From Nostoc carneum NIES-2107 (GTDB lineage Bacteria; Cyanobacteriota; Cyanobacteriia; Cyanobacteriales; Nostocaceae): a stretch of 64,000 nt of DNA. The DNA is taken from assembly GCA_002368155.1 (NCBI GenBank), contig AP018181.1:1-64000 (forward strand), written 5' to 3'. The translations under genes were made by a program, and so were the position numbers. This document shows, piece by piece, positions 28,162-37,920 of the stretch (the first letter of the stretch is position 1; each line of letters starts with the position of its first letter). The notes under the pieces are model-generated. The model worked only from the letters and a program-made list of their open reading frames with translations. It made no database searches and was not told the origin of the DNA.

Positions 28162-29253
28162 GTGACTGTAAGCCTATCTGCTGCTAAATCTCATCGCCAA
28201 CCTTGGCCCGGACTGATCGAAGCCTATCGTGAATACTTGCCCGTCAGCGAAACCACGCCCGTTGTCACTTTATTAGAGGGTAATACACCACTAATTCCAG
28301 TGCCCGCGATCGCAGAACGCATTGGTAGACAAGTCCGCGTTTTTGTCAAATACGACGGTCTTAACCCCACTGGTAGCTTCAAAGACCGGGGAATGACAAT
28401 GGCTATTTCCAAAGCCAAGGAAGCAGGGGCAAAGGCGGTAATTTGTGCCAGTACAGGTAACACCTCAGCAGCAGCCGCAGCTTATGCTAGGCGTGGCGGG
28501 ATGAAAGCTTTTGTGCTGATTCCCGATGGTTATGTAGCACTGGGTAAGTTAGCACAGGCTTTACTATACGGGGCAGAAGTGCTGGCGGTAAAAGGCAACT
28601 TTGACCGCGCCTTAGAAATTGTCCGTGAAATGGCAGAAAGCTACCCCATTACTTTGGTGAATTCTGTCAATCCCTACCGTTTAGAAGGGCAAAAAACAGC
28701 CGCCTTTGAAATTGTTGATGTTTTAGGTAATGCCCCAGACTGGCTATGTATCCCAGTTGGCAATGCGGGGAATATATCCGCATATTGGATGGGATTTTGT
28801 CAATACCACCAAGTAGGGAAATGCGATCGCTTACCCACAGTGATGGGCTTCCAAGCAGCAGGTGCAGCGCCTTTAGTTAACGGTCAGCCAGTACAGCATC
28901 CCGAAACAGTAGCAACAGCGATTCGCATTGGCAATCCTGCAAGTTGGGAAAAAGCTGTAGCAGTGAAATCAGCTAGCCAAGGAAACTTCTACGCCGTTAC
29001 CGATGAAGAAATTCTTGATGCTTACAGATTGTTAGCATCAACAGAAGGCGTTTTCTGCGAACCAGCCAGTGCTGCTTCCGTAGCCGGAATGTTGCAGGTG
29101 AAAGACCAAATTCCTTCAGGAGCAACAGTTGTGTGCGTCCTCACGGGTAATGGTTTAAAAGACCCAGATACAGCCATTAAGCACAGCCACAGCCAATTTA
29201 AACAAGGAATTGAGGCAGAATTAGGCGCAGTTGCTGCAGCGATGGGATTTTAG
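28162..29253 (+). CDS. thrC: threonine synthase
   Basis: A 363-residue PLP enzyme converting O-phosphohomoserine to threonine. Lys74 in [10 protein letters not shown] is the Schiff-base lysine, [16 protein letters not shown] binds the phosphate, and [13 protein letters not shown] near the C-terminus is the family signature. The length fits the short bacterial class. The start is GTG at 28162 ([24 protein letters not shown]), preceded by 'aaattacc' without a clear Shine-Dalgarno. Confidence 0.97.
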   Translation: MTVSLSAAKSHRQPWPGLIEAYREYLPVSETTPVVTLLEGNTPLIPVPAIAERIGRQVRVFVKYDGLNPTGSFKDRGMTMAISKAKEAGAKAVICASTGNTSAAAAAYARRGGMKAFVLIPDGYVALGKLAQALLYGAEVLAVKGNFDRALEIVREMAESYPITLVNSVNPYRLEGQKTAAFEIVDVLGNAPDWLCIPVGNAGNISAYWMGFCQYHQVGKCDRLPTVMGFQAAGAAPLVNGQPVQHPETVATAIRIGNPASWEKAVAVKSASQGNFYAVTDEEILDAYRLLASTEGVFCEPASAASVAGMLQVKDQIPSGATVVCVLTGNGLKDPDTAIKHSHSQFKQGIEAELGAVAAAMGF

Positions 29254-29279
29254 AATTTTAAATTTTGGATTGATCAACA

Positions 29280-29310
29280 GATTCCCGAGTTTTTCAAAAA
29301 GTCGGGAATC
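29280..29310 (+). terminator. hairpin downstream of thrC (dispersed repeat)
   Basis: GATTCCCGA (29280-29288) pairs with TCGGGAATC (29302-29310), extended by an inner TTTTT/AAAAA pairing. A diverged copy is at 39649-39679. It lies 27 bp after the thrC stop and could terminate it, but no T-run follows. A GGATGGGTTA/TAACCCAT palindromic repeat follows at about 29367-29430. Confidence 0.4.
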
Positions 29311-29490
29311 TAAATTTCTCTACGTTAATTGAGAATGCTGCTAAGTAGGGAGGCATAATTATTTGTAGGATGGGTTAGCGATAGCGTAACCCATGCGGGT
29401 GTTGGGTTGAGGCACGAAACCCAACCTACGTCCATCTTATATTTAATTCCAACCAGCTACTTATATAGCGCAGATTCTAGAACGCCAATA

Positions 29491-29997
29491 ATGAATATCA
29501 AAATCAGAAAAGAAGTGCCTGGTGATGTTGCTGATATTGAAGCTTTGACAACAGCGGCGTTTCTTAATACGACCTATAGTAGCCATACCGAACAGTTGAT
29601 TGTGAATGCTTTGCGTGACTCAGGGAACTTAACAATTTCTCTGGTTGCTGAGGCTAAAGGTAAAATCGTTGGGCATATTGCTGTATCCCCAGTTGAAATT
29701 TCTGATGGTAGCCAAGGGTGGTATGGACTGGGGCCAATCTCTGTAGCGCCGGAACATCAAGGCGTTGGGATTGGCTCACAACTGATGAGGGAAGCGTTGA
29801 CTAATCTACGCCAACTAGGTGCATCTGGATGTGTATTGCTGGGAAACCCTAACTACTACAGCCGTTTTGGTTTTAAGGCAGAGCCTAGTTTAGTTCTACC
29901 CGATGTTCCACCTGAATACTTCCAAGCTATTTCCTTTAAGGGACACATACCAACTGGACTCGTCTCATATCATGAGTCCTTTAATATACAAGCTTAA
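29491..29997 (+). CDS. GNAT-family N-acetyltransferase
   Basis: A 168-residue acetyl-CoA-dependent acyltransferase. MNIKIRKEVPGDVADIEALTTAAF is the usual first strand and helix; SVAPEHQGVGIGSQLM (about 88-103) is motif A with the Q-x-x-G-x-G pyrophosphate loop; CVLLGNPNYYSRFGF is motif B. It is close to the YhbS-like subgroup. ATG 29491 is chosen because the fold begins there; the upstream open codons cover repeat DNA. Substrate unknown. Confidence 0.9.
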   Translation: MNIKIRKEVPGDVADIEALTTAAFLNTTYSSHTEQLIVNALRDSGNLTISLVAEAKGKIVGHIAVSPVEISDGSQGWYGLGPISVAPEHQGVGIGSQLMREALTNLRQLGASGCVLLGNPNYYSRFGFKAEPSLVLPDVPPEYFQAISFKGHIPTGLVSYHESFNIQA

Positions 29998-30023
29998 TAC
30001 CAATTTAGTCAGATAGATTTTTT

Positions 30024-30086
30024 GTAGGGGCACGGCACCAGTCAGATATTTGATATGCCGAAATATTGTGGATGCCGTGCCCTTAC
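30024..30086. repeat. palindromic intergenic repeat (GTAGGGGCACGGCA family)
   Basis: GTAGGGGCACGGCA on the left and TGCCGTGCCCTTAC on the right, with loop words 'gatatttgatatgccgaaatatt' shared with the copy at 5232-5294. A separate GTGCGTTGCGC ... GCGACAACACACCCTA repeat follows at about 30109-30139 (also at 39716-39745). Confidence 0.7.
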
Positions 30087-30253
30087 TTTAATTATGGATG
30101 CTGCGTTGGTGCGTTGCGCTTGGCGACAACACACCCTATATCAATTTGTTGTATTCTTTTTTCCAACTGTTATTAATTTCTCACCTGTAGAGAATGGGTG
30201 AATTTCAACGCTTCAGTTAAACTGGAAGAGAGTTAAAGAATGCAAACAAAACA

Positions 30254-30436
30254 ATGGATATACAAACTATAAAAGAACGAATTGCCATCGTTCAAAGCAA
30301 ACGTGATTATTTACTCAGTCTCTTAGAACAACCAAATATTGGGACTTTGAGAATTGATGTAAATCAAGCATTAGAAGAATTAGATGATTTGCTGGATGAA
30401 TTTAGACGCACGGTTCCAGAGGCAGGAAATAACTAA
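30254..30436 (+). CDS. small hypothetical coiled-coil protein
   Basis: A 60-residue, acidic, strongly helical protein (IKERIAIVQSKRDYLLSLLE; ALEELDDLLDEFRR). No family recognised. A GGAAGAGAG stretch about 30 bp upstream is too far for a normal ribosome-binding site. The composition supports a real gene, but evidence is limited. Confidence 0.5.
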   Translation: MDIQTIKERIAIVQSKRDYLLSLLEQPNIGTLRIDVNQALEELDDLLDEFRRTVPEAGNN

Positions 30437-30762
30437 GCCAATCTTGGTTTAAATAACAACAAAATTGCGTTGGTACATAGTTATTGATCAACTGTACCAA
30501 CGCTTTTAATAGCTATCATGTCCCTAAATCCCCAGAATTCTCTTGCGCTTGGGTTAATCAAGCACTTTCACTATATTGCATTATTTATCTTGGAACTTAT
30601 ACCAATTTGAACAATGATTGCGATAGATGAATGGCGCAAAAGCTCAGTCAATCAATCTTTCACAATCCTGCTTGGAAAATTTGACGGCAGCTGCTACAAG
30701 TCAGGGAACCCGCAAGGGCACACTGGCTCAACTTTCCGTAAAATCTCAAGTCCAAAATTGTA
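30437..30762. other. non-coding gap
   Basis: No gene, hairpin with T-tract or recognisable repeat beyond a short 'taccaatttgaacaa' string common in these genomes. Confidence 0.5.
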
Positions 30763-31164
30763 TTAACTATTCATTGCTCGGTCTCCTAATTCTCTCACCC
30801 TAGCGATGAGTTCAGTGGTAGGTACATCTTTTTTGCAAAATTCATCAAAGTTAGACATACCATTGGGATGAAAATTAGTATCTTCCACTGAAGAGTAAGC
30901 CAAGATTTGTGTTTTGGGAGAGATAGCTTTAATGTGCCCTGAAGCACTCCAGCCATCCATAACGGGCATTTGTAAATCTAAAACAATTACATCAGGTTGA
31001 TAGCGTTTAACCATTTCTATAGCTTCTTGACCATTACTGGCTAAACCTACTACCTGGATATTTTTTTGACAAGAAAAAGCTAATTGTAGGGTTAGGCGGG
31101 TTAGTTCGTGATCGTCAACCACTAAAACACGTAAGGTAGAAGACTCACAGGACAACATTAACAT
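30763..31164 (-). CDS. single-domain response regulator
   Basis: A 133-residue receiver domain without output domain. Acidic pair Asp17-Asp18 (LVVDDHELTR), phospho-acceptor Asp63 (VIVLDLQMPVMDGW), switch Ser91, and conserved Lys at 111/112 (CKKDVP). The opening resembles NarL/FixJ-type receivers, but the protein stops before any HTH. It probably acts by protein-protein contact. No cognate kinase is adjacent; the nearest, at 33806, is on the other strand. Confidence 0.92.
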   Translation of the reverse strand: MLMLSCESSTLRVLVVDDHELTRLTLQLAFSCQKNIQVVGLASNGQEAIEMVKRYQPDVIVLDLQMPVMDGWSASGHIKAISPKTQILAYSSVEDTNFHPNGMSNFDEFCKKDVPTTELIARVRELGDRAMNS

Positions 31165-31315
31165 TTAAAAGTTTAAGTACAATAACTTTTATAGTTTATG
31201 GTAATTAGTCCGGCGAGTTACTCTATCCTATGGTTGAATAATTGGGGTTTTAGCTCACTAAATAATTTAGATTTTGTGAGGAAAAATTAAAGTTTTCTAA
31301 AAGTAGTAGATTTAG

Positions 31316-33535
31316 CTAATTGTCAAGATAGAAGGAATTCTTTTTTGTATCAATGAGGTTTGAGCTAATGCTAGTTGAGCGTAATGCCATATTGATCAGG
31401 CTTTGTTGTGAGTGCGCTTCCGGCGCGCGATCGCATGGTTGCCTTTGGATATAGCTGCCATTGGCTTGTAATTCCCAAGCTTGGCGATTGTCCGCTAGCA
31501 TGATTCCTAAGATTTCTTGCAAATCTTTAGCAATATCTGGGTCTTTGATTGGGGTAATTACTTCGACACGGCGGTCTAGGTTCCGACGCATCCAATCGGC
31601 GCTACCAATATAGATTTCTTCTTGAGCATTGTTGTAAAAATAAAAAATGCGGGAGTGTTCTAAAAAGCGACCGACTATGCTAATGATCCGAATATTTTCA
31701 CTAATATCTTTCAGCCCTGGGCGCAAGCAGCAAACACCGCGCACAATCAAATCGATTTGGACTCCAGCACGGGAAGCTTCATATAAAGTCGCAATAATCT
31801 GAGGATCAACTAGAGAATTCATTTTGGCAACAATTCTCCCAGTAATCCCATTTTTGGCATTTTCGATTTCCCGATGAATTAGTGCTAAAAAGCGATCACG
31901 CATATTCACAGGTGCAACTAATAATTCGCGATAAGACTTTTGTCGGGAATAACCTGTGAGAAAATTGAATAAATCGGTAATATCAGCACCAATTTCTTCG
32001 TTGCAGGTGAATAATCCTAAATCTGTATATAGTCGTGCAGTTTTTTGATTATAGTTACCAGTGCCAATATGGACATAACGCCGCATCCGGTCTTTTTCTC
32101 GACGCACGACCATAATCGTTTTACAGTGAGTTTTCAGCCCAACTAAACCATAAACAACGTGAACGCCGACTCTTTCTAAGCGTCTGGCCCAGTAAATATT
32201 ATTCTCTTCATCAAACCGCGCTTTTAATTCCACTAATACAGATACTTGCTTGCCATTTTCTGCGGCTGCAATTAAAGCATTAACAATAGGCGAGTCCCCA
32301 GAAGTCCGATAAAGGGTCATTTTAATAGCTAAGACATTCGGGTCATGGGCAGCATGGGTAATAAAGCGCACCACGGTTGTGGAAAAAGATTGATAGGGAT
32401 GGTGTACTAACAAATCCTTTTCACTGATGACCGCAAAAAAGTCTTTTCCTTCCTCTACCTCTGGAATTTCCGCACTGAGACTAGGTTCTCGCAACCATTG
32501 CAAGCGGGAAGGAACTACAGATTGTCTTGGTGGATCTTTAAATTCTGGTAGCGGTAATGACAGAAAGTACATCAAATCCCGCAGTCCCAAAAGTCCATCG
32601 ACTTCGTAAATATCGCTTTCGGTTAATTCTAAATCTTCTAATAAACGCGATCGCACTGTTTCGGGAGTTTGGGATTGAATTTCTAAGCGGACTGGGGTTC
32701 CACCAATGCGGCGTTTTCTCAGTTCTTGTTCAATCGCCAAGAGTAAATCGTCGGCTTCATCCTCTTCCAAGGCCAAATCAGCATCACGAGTAATGCGGAA
32801 AGGATGATACTCCTGAATATTCATTCCCGGAAATAGGAAATCTAAATTATGTGCGATCGCCTGTTCTAAAGGTACACCAGTCCAGTGAGCAGGTTGACCG
32901 TTGTGATAAATTCCTAACTCTGGCGGTAAGGGTATAAATCGCGGTAAAACTTTCGGGACTTTGACTCTGGCGAAAAATTCTTCTTCTGTTTCGGGATTTT
33001 TCACCACCACAGCCAAATTCAGGCTGAGATTGGAAATGTAGGGGAAAGGATGGCTAGGATCAACAGCTAAGGGAGTTAAAACCGGAAAAATTTGTTCTTC
33101 AAAATAGTTATCTAAATAATTCCGTTGTTTATCAGTTAACTCTATATAATCCAGAATATGTATTTTATTTTGCGCCAATAACGGTCTTAGTACTTGCTCA
33201 AAATGCTGATGCTGTTTAGTTACCTGGGGACTGAGGGTAAACCTGATATCATCTAGCTGTTGTTGTGGCGTGCGGCCATCAGGACTTAACTGTGAGACTT
33301 TGGCCTCGACTTGTTGCTTTAAACCTGCAACCCTCACCATAAAGAACTCATCCAAGTTAGAGGTAAATATCGCCAAAAACTTGAGTCTTTCCAAAAGAGG
33401 CGTTCGCTGGTCGAAAGCTTCATGTAAAACTCGGTTATTAAACTCTAACCAGCTTAGTTCTCGGTTGATGTAGTATTGTGAATCGCTCAGATTGATGGGA
33501 GTAGTAGCGCTCTTTTTGGATTTTGCCATGATCAC
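31316..33535 (-). CDS. ppk1: polyphosphate kinase 1
   Basis: A 739-residue enzyme polymerising inorganic polyphosphate from ATP. The N domain (YYINRELSWLEFNNRVLHEA) and head domain are followed by two PLD-like catalytic domains. His470 in GLKTHCK corresponds to the phospho-histidine of E. coli PPK (His435), and His489 in HIGTGNYN to the second conserved His. Length and all signatures are normal. MAKSKKS (33529) may be the true start. It lies 151 bp upstream of the response-regulator gene on the same strand. Confidence 0.96.
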   Translation of the reverse strand: MIMAKSKKSATTPINLSDSQYYINRELSWLEFNNRVLHEAFDQRTPLLERLKFLAIFTSNLDEFFMVRVAGLKQQVEAKVSQLSPDGRTPQQQLDDIRFTLSPQVTKQHQHFEQVLRPLLAQNKIHILDYIELTDKQRNYLDNYFEEQIFPVLTPLAVDPSHPFPYISNLSLNLAVVVKNPETEEEFFARVKVPKVLPRFIPLPPELGIYHNGQPAHWTGVPLEQAIAHNLDFLFPGMNIQEYHPFRITRDADLALEEDEADDLLLAIEQELRKRRIGGTPVRLEIQSQTPETVRSRLLEDLELTESDIYEVDGLLGLRDLMYFLSLPLPEFKDPPRQSVVPSRLQWLREPSLSAEIPEVEEGKDFFAVISEKDLLVHHPYQSFSTTVVRFITHAAHDPNVLAIKMTLYRTSGDSPIVNALIAAAENGKQVSVLVELKARFDEENNIYWARRLERVGVHVVYGLVGLKTHCKTIMVVRREKDRMRRYVHIGTGNYNQKTARLYTDLGLFTCNEEIGADITDLFNFLTGYSRQKSYRELLVAPVNMRDRFLALIHREIENAKNGITGRIVAKMNSLVDPQIIATLYEASRAGVQIDLIVRGVCCLRPGLKDISENIRIISIVGRFLEHSRIFYFYNNAQEEIYIGSADWMRRNLDRRVEVITPIKDPDIAKDLQEILGIMLADNRQAWELQANGSYIQRQPCDRAPEAHSQQSLINMALRSTSISSNLIDTKKNSFYLDN

Positions 33536-33714
33536 CTTAGGGCGGATAGTTGCAGCCCATGCAACTGAATAATAAACATAGTAAATGAAATAGTGTAAGC
33601 AAGCGAGCAGCTTTTTAGCAATAAGTAATCAGTGCTGAGTTGCAGAGACGCGATTAATCGCGTCTGTACAAGATTGCTGAGTCCTGAGTGCTGAGTATAG
33701 ATTAATTTTGGAGT

Positions 33715-33805
33715 TCTTCCCAATTACCCATTACCAATTACCAATTACCAATTACCAATCCCCAGTCCCCAGTCCCTATTCCCTATTCCCCATTCCCCAT
33801 TCCCT
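33715..33805. repeat. STRR heptamers abutting a start codon
   Basis: CCAATTA heptamers (about 33720-33757), then CCCCAGT, CCCTATT and CCCCATT heptamers run directly into the ATG of the histidine-kinase gene at 33806, leaving no room for a conventional ribosome-binding site. Confidence 0.75.
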
Positions 33806-35212
33806 ATGTTCCAAGCTACTCGCCGCCGCCTGGCTCTTTGGTACACTGCCGTGACAGCGGTATTACTCTTATTATTTGCCAGTGGAGTATATTTCTATGT
33901 CCGCAATACATTGATTGAGCGGATTGATGATACTCTCAATCATGTTGTGGAAGTAGTAGAGCGATCGCTCATCATTGAGCCAGTCAATAGTGGCACTGAG
34001 ACATTACGCATTAATTTAGAAGCCAGTTTTCGTGATAATACTGACACAGTAGAAGATGATCATATTGATTTGGAATGGTTTAGTGCGAATGGCGAATTAC
34101 TTTGGTCAACGCTATCCACACCTTTGAATATTCCCATTCATGCGAATCGGACTGGTGAAACTGTGCGTGTAGGGAATGAAGGCTGGGAAAAGTCACCAGT
34201 GTTATTACGTCAAGTGACACACCGGGTAGAATTTGGTCGCCAAGTGTTAGGTTATCTGCGTGTTAGCCATCCCTGGTTTGAAGTTAGTAAACCCAGTCGC
34301 CAATTTATGTTGGATTTAGCTATTGGTACGTGGTTAATGGTGCTTTCTGTGGGTGCTAGTGGTTGGTTTCTCTCTGGTAAAGCAATGGAACCTGTAGGGG
34401 ATTCCTATCAACGGCTGAAACAATTTACTGCTGATGCTTCTCACGAATTGCGAAGTCCAATTACTTTAATTCAAACTAATGTACAAGTTGCGCTGGCTGA
34501 TTTAGAGTCAGCAGAGGTAGAACCTACGGCATCTTTACAATATCGCCAACAGTTAAAATTAGTAGAACGACTTACTCAACGCTTGGGTAGGTTAGTTAAT
34601 GATTTACTATTCCTCGCACGTCAAGATAGTGGCATTAGCAAAGATAACTTTTCCTCTTGTCCTTTGGATGCTTTGCTGATGGAAGTGCTAGAAGAACAGC
34701 AATTATTAGCTAAAGAAAAGAAAATCAACCTGGCTTTAGATTTGGTAGATCCTGCACCTGGAGACACTAACCCCGAACTATCTGAAGATTGGTTTACACT
34801 TGTAGCTAATTGGGATCAATTGGTGCGACTATTCACTAATTTGATTGGTAACGCTGTGCAATATACCCCATCTAGTGGACGGGTAAATATAGAATTGGCG
34901 CGTTTAGAAGGTATCAATCGAGTTGCTGGCTTGCGTTACAGTAGCGCTCAATTACAAGTTAAAGTCAGTGATACAGGTGTTGGCATTCCTGGAGATGCAC
35001 TACCAAAGTTATTTGACCGTTTTTATCGGGTAGATCCGGCGCGTACCCATAGTAATGGTAATACAGCTACAGAAATTTCTACTGGGTCAGGATTAGGGTT
35101 AGCGATCGCTCAAGCTATTGTCGAACATCACCAAGGCCAAATTCAAGTCGAAAGCCGTCTAGGTAAGGGTACTACTTTTACAGTTACTTTACCCGTAACT
35201 CTCGAGTCTTAA
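33806..35212 (+). CDS. membrane sensor histidine kinase
   Basis: A 468-residue kinase. Helix 1 at about 11-31, periplasmic sensor region 32-165, helix 2 at about 167-190, then HisKA with phospho-acceptor His213 (TADASHELRSPI) and HATPase_c with N box NLIGNAVQYTP, G1 DTGVGIPGDALPKLFDRFYR and G2 GSGLGLAIAQAIVEHH. No clear HAMP domain separates helix 2 from HisKA. It is an orphan here, with no response-regulator gene on the same strand. Signal unknown. Confidence 0.93.
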   Translation: MFQATRRRLALWYTAVTAVLLLLFASGVYFYVRNTLIERIDDTLNHVVEVVERSLIIEPVNSGTETLRINLEASFRDNTDTVEDDHIDLEWFSANGELLWSTLSTPLNIPIHANRTGETVRVGNEGWEKSPVLLRQVTHRVEFGRQVLGYLRVSHPWFEVSKPSRQFMLDLAIGTWLMVLSVGASGWFLSGKAMEPVGDSYQRLKQFTADASHELRSPITLIQTNVQVALADLESAEVEPTASLQYRQQLKLVERLTQRLGRLVNDLLFLARQDSGISKDNFSSCPLDALLMEVLEEQQLLAKEKKINLALDLVDPAPGDTNPELSEDWFTLVANWDQLVRLFTNLIGNAVQYTPSSGRVNIELARLEGINRVAGLRYSSAQLQVKVSDTGVGIPGDALPKLFDRFYRVDPARTHSNGNTATEISTGSGLGLAIAQAIVEHHQGQIQVESRLGKGTTFTVTLPVTLES

Positions 35213-35711
35213 TTTGGGAGTTGGCATTTGTTTCTTATGACAGATGAAACACAATTGCTTTCCCTACTAACTTAGATAGTAAAATTGTTGTATTGAGATA
35301 TTTTGACTCTCAATACTGATGACATCCTTTTAATAAACTGCTAACGGCTAGATGCATCAAATTTTATTTAATTAATATTTTTAGAGAGTTTATTTTTACT
35401 AACTCATTTTCAATAGTTTGGCTAATTTACTCATAATTTATTATGCAAGTAGTAACTTATAAAAATTCAGATAATCATTAATTTCTCATTCCTTGGAAAT
35501 AAAGAATGATTGTAATTTAATTAATTTTCAGACCTTTGGTTAGATATAAAAAAATCGCTAAACTGTTAGATTTAAAGTAATGAAATCAAGATTATAAAAA
35601 GCAAATAATTTCAATGATTAAGGGTAATAAATGCAAAATTATTACCTAATGTAATTTGCTTATTTATCAAATGCATCAATAATTTCAGGTAAGATTTTCT
35701 AGGAGTGTACA
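35213..35711. other. AT-rich non-coding gap
   Basis: About 500 bp of AT-rich DNA with no ORF, heptamer array or strong hairpin that I can support. The promoter of the secreted-protein gene at 35712 should lie at its right end. Confidence 0.5.
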
Positions 35712-36518
35712 ATGAATAGCAATTCGCAAAAGTTTCGCAAGTCGGCTGAATTTTTGGCTGCTCTGTGTGGCGGTTTATTGATGAGTGTACCAGCACTTGC
35801 ACAAACACCAATACCAGTAACACCACAGCCTAGTTCTGTAGGGAAAGTTAATCCTTGTCCCAGGATTTTTTATGAAGAACCACACAATAGTCGTGTTTTG
35901 GTTCCTCAAGGATGTCCGCCTAATGCTTTAACCCAACAAGTGCAATCCCAAGGAACAGTTCCTTATAATTCTGCTAACCCATCACCAAATCAAACCAATA
36001 CAGGTGTAGGTGGAGAAGCGCCGGGAAGCACTTCTAATTCACAACTTAACCCTAATCCCGGTGTTTTAAACGAAGCACCTTATAATCGCTCCCAACAGAA
36101 TACACAAACTCAAAATTCAACTACATATTCGACCCCACAGCAAGTTCCTGGTCAACAAAATTCTGTAACTGAACCCTCTCTCAGACAACAGGGACAAAGT
36201 CCAGTTGCAACAGTAGCGCTCAACAATGGTAGTGTTAATGTCAGACTAGTGAATGATACTGGCGCTAATGTAACTTATCAAGTTATTGGCGATACTAACG
36301 AGCGATCGCTCAGTGGTAAATCGGATATAGTACTACAGAATTTACGTGCGCCCATCACAGTGACATTTCAACGAGAAGATGGCGGATTATTGTCAGTGAA
36401 TGCACAAGCTTCTTCCGAAACTGGATCATTAGAAGTCAGATTGGATGAAACCACAGACGTAGCTCAAGATGCAAAAGCTATGCGAATCCAATCCAATGGC
36501 TCAGTATTTTTGAATTAG
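35712..36518 (+). CDS. hypothetical secreted protein
   Basis: 268 residues. Signal peptide (1-30, LLMSVPALA-QT), then a low-complexity Gln/Asn/Ser/Pro/Thr region (about 31-165) holding two related words (RIFYEEPHNSRVL and GVLNEAPYNRS), and a beta-rich C-terminal part (about 168-268; NNGSVNVRLVNDTGANVTYQ). AGGAG lies 8 bp before the ATG, an unusually good ribosome-binding site for this window. Function unknown; the layout suggests an envelope protein with a flexible linker. Confidence 0.78.
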   Translation: MNSNSQKFRKSAEFLAALCGGLLMSVPALAQTPIPVTPQPSSVGKVNPCPRIFYEEPHNSRVLVPQGCPPNALTQQVQSQGTVPYNSANPSPNQTNTGVGGEAPGSTSNSQLNPNPGVLNEAPYNRSQQNTQTQNSTTYSTPQQVPGQQNSVTEPSLRQQGQSPVATVALNNGSVNVRLVNDTGANVTYQVIGDTNERSLSGKSDIVLQNLRAPITVTFQREDGGLLSVNAQASSETGSLEVRLDETTDVAQDAKAMRIQSNGSVFLN

Positions 36519-36550
36519 GCATTTGTCATTTGTCATTTGTCATTTGTAAA
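36519..36550. repeat. short STRR array TTTGTCA
   Basis: Three to four tandem TTTGTCA heptamers immediately after the stop codon of the secreted-protein gene. Confidence 0.7.
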
Positions 36551-36689
36551 AATAATAGTAGGGCTGGTGATGTCCAACCCTACTATTATCAAGTGATTGC
36601 CTTCAAAACCCAAAATATAAAAGGCAATAGTTCATACCAATTTGTTTAGTTCACAATCCAAAATCCAAAATCTAAAATCCAAAATTGTC

Positions 36690-37817
36690 TTAACGTTTGG
36701 GTAATTTAGTCAGCTTATCAACCAAAAATACCTCCTGCTTGCTGTCTTCCAGCGTTCGCGCTAATACCAGCGCTCTTTCGTAAAAGTTACGAGCAGTGAG
36801 ATAATTATTGAGTTTTTCGTATATCTTGGCGTAGGTCATAAAAACTCCAAATTCTTCCCGGAGATTTTGCGAGTCTCTAGCCATTGCTAGGCGTTGTTCT
36901 AATAAGTCAAAAGCACGCTCATTGCGTCCTACAGAACTATGAGCTGTAACTAAACCGTCAAGCGCTCTTAAATAATTAGTGCGATCGCGTGTAGTTTTCG
37001 CTATCCTCAAAGCAGCGCCATAAGTGCCAATGGTATCGTCATAATTACCCATTGCGAGGTAAGCATCACCCAAATTGTTGAGGGTATTTGTCTCACCAAT
37101 CACATCACCACTTTGACGACGGAAAGACAAAGCAGTTTCATACAATTTTATTGCCTTGCTGTAATTGCCGACTCTAGCATTTACCAGTCCCCAATTACTC
37201 AAAGACAAGCCTTCTCCGGCAATATTTTGGACATTTTGGGCGATTTCCAGTGCTTCTTGTACGGTTTTACCTGCTGGGATGAATTCTCCTTTTTGTAGCA
37301 GAACTGTACTAATATTATTCAATGCAAAAATCTGAGACTGAAAATCTTTAGTATCACGAGCGATCGCTAACCTCCGGCGTAATGCATCTTCCCCTTCTTG
37401 CAAACGGTCTAGCTGGATGTAGGCTTTCGCTAGCAAATCATAGGTCATACCTTGGGCTTTGTAGTCACCCAAAGAGTGATAAATTTCTAGTGCTTGCAAG
37501 CAAGAATCAACTGTTTTATCGGCATAACCTAAGCTGTATTGTTGTTCACCGATATTTAATAAGCTGTCTGCTTGGTCTCTTGAGTCTCGTAACGTCGAAC
37601 GATTTAACGGACGGTGCAGTTGTTGAGTAATATCAACCGCACTGGCTACTAAGGGGCTAAAAGCCACAGCTAAAATTAACAAGCAAGCAGTCAAAAATTG
37701 GGATTTACCACCCTGGCGCGAGGCGAGGATAGCACAATCCCAACTTTTTAATCCTGATTTCAGGCGGGGATTTAAATTGAGAATGCTAGCCTCTGGTAAG
37801 AAATACCGTTGTTTCAT
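36690..37817 (-). CDS. TPR-repeat protein with N-terminal signal or anchor
   Basis: 375 residues. A hydrophobic segment at about 42-62 (FLTACLLILAVAFSPLVASA) suggests secretion or anchoring, with an unusually long N-terminal extension; translation may start further in. From about 85 to 365 there are seven TPR-like units (YSKAIKLYETALSFRRQSGD; NTLNNLGDAYLAMGNYDDTI). Probable protein-interaction role in the periplasm or thylakoid lumen. Confidence 0.8.
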   Translation of the reverse strand: MKQRYFLPEASILNLNPRLKSGLKSWDCAILASRQGGKSQFLTACLLILAVAFSPLVASAVDITQQLHRPLNRSTLRDSRDQADSLLNIGEQQYSLGYADKTVDSCLQALEIYHSLGDYKAQGMTYDLLAKAYIQLDRLQEGEDALRRRLAIARDTKDFQSQIFALNNISTVLLQKGEFIPAGKTVQEALEIAQNVQNIAGEGLSLSNWGLVNARVGNYSKAIKLYETALSFRRQSGDVIGETNTLNNLGDAYLAMGNYDDTIGTYGAALRIAKTTRDRTNYLRALDGLVTAHSSVGRNERAFDLLEQRLAMARDSQNLREEFGVFMTYAKIYEKLNNYLTARNFYERALVLARTLEDSKQEVFLVDKLTKLPKR

Positions 37818-37920
37818 AAAACTTACCCGAGAAATGTCGCTTTTAAGTAGAAGGTTTTATAAGCAAGATTAAAACTACCTCGGATAAATTTCAAATTTAC
37901 GTGTATATACTTAAGCTAGA

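Noticed and set aside
30763-33535. Response regulator and ppk1 as a phosphate-responsive operon
   Set aside because: They are on the same strand, but no Pho box or PhoR-like kinase is visible and the spacing (151 bp) does not by itself support an operon.
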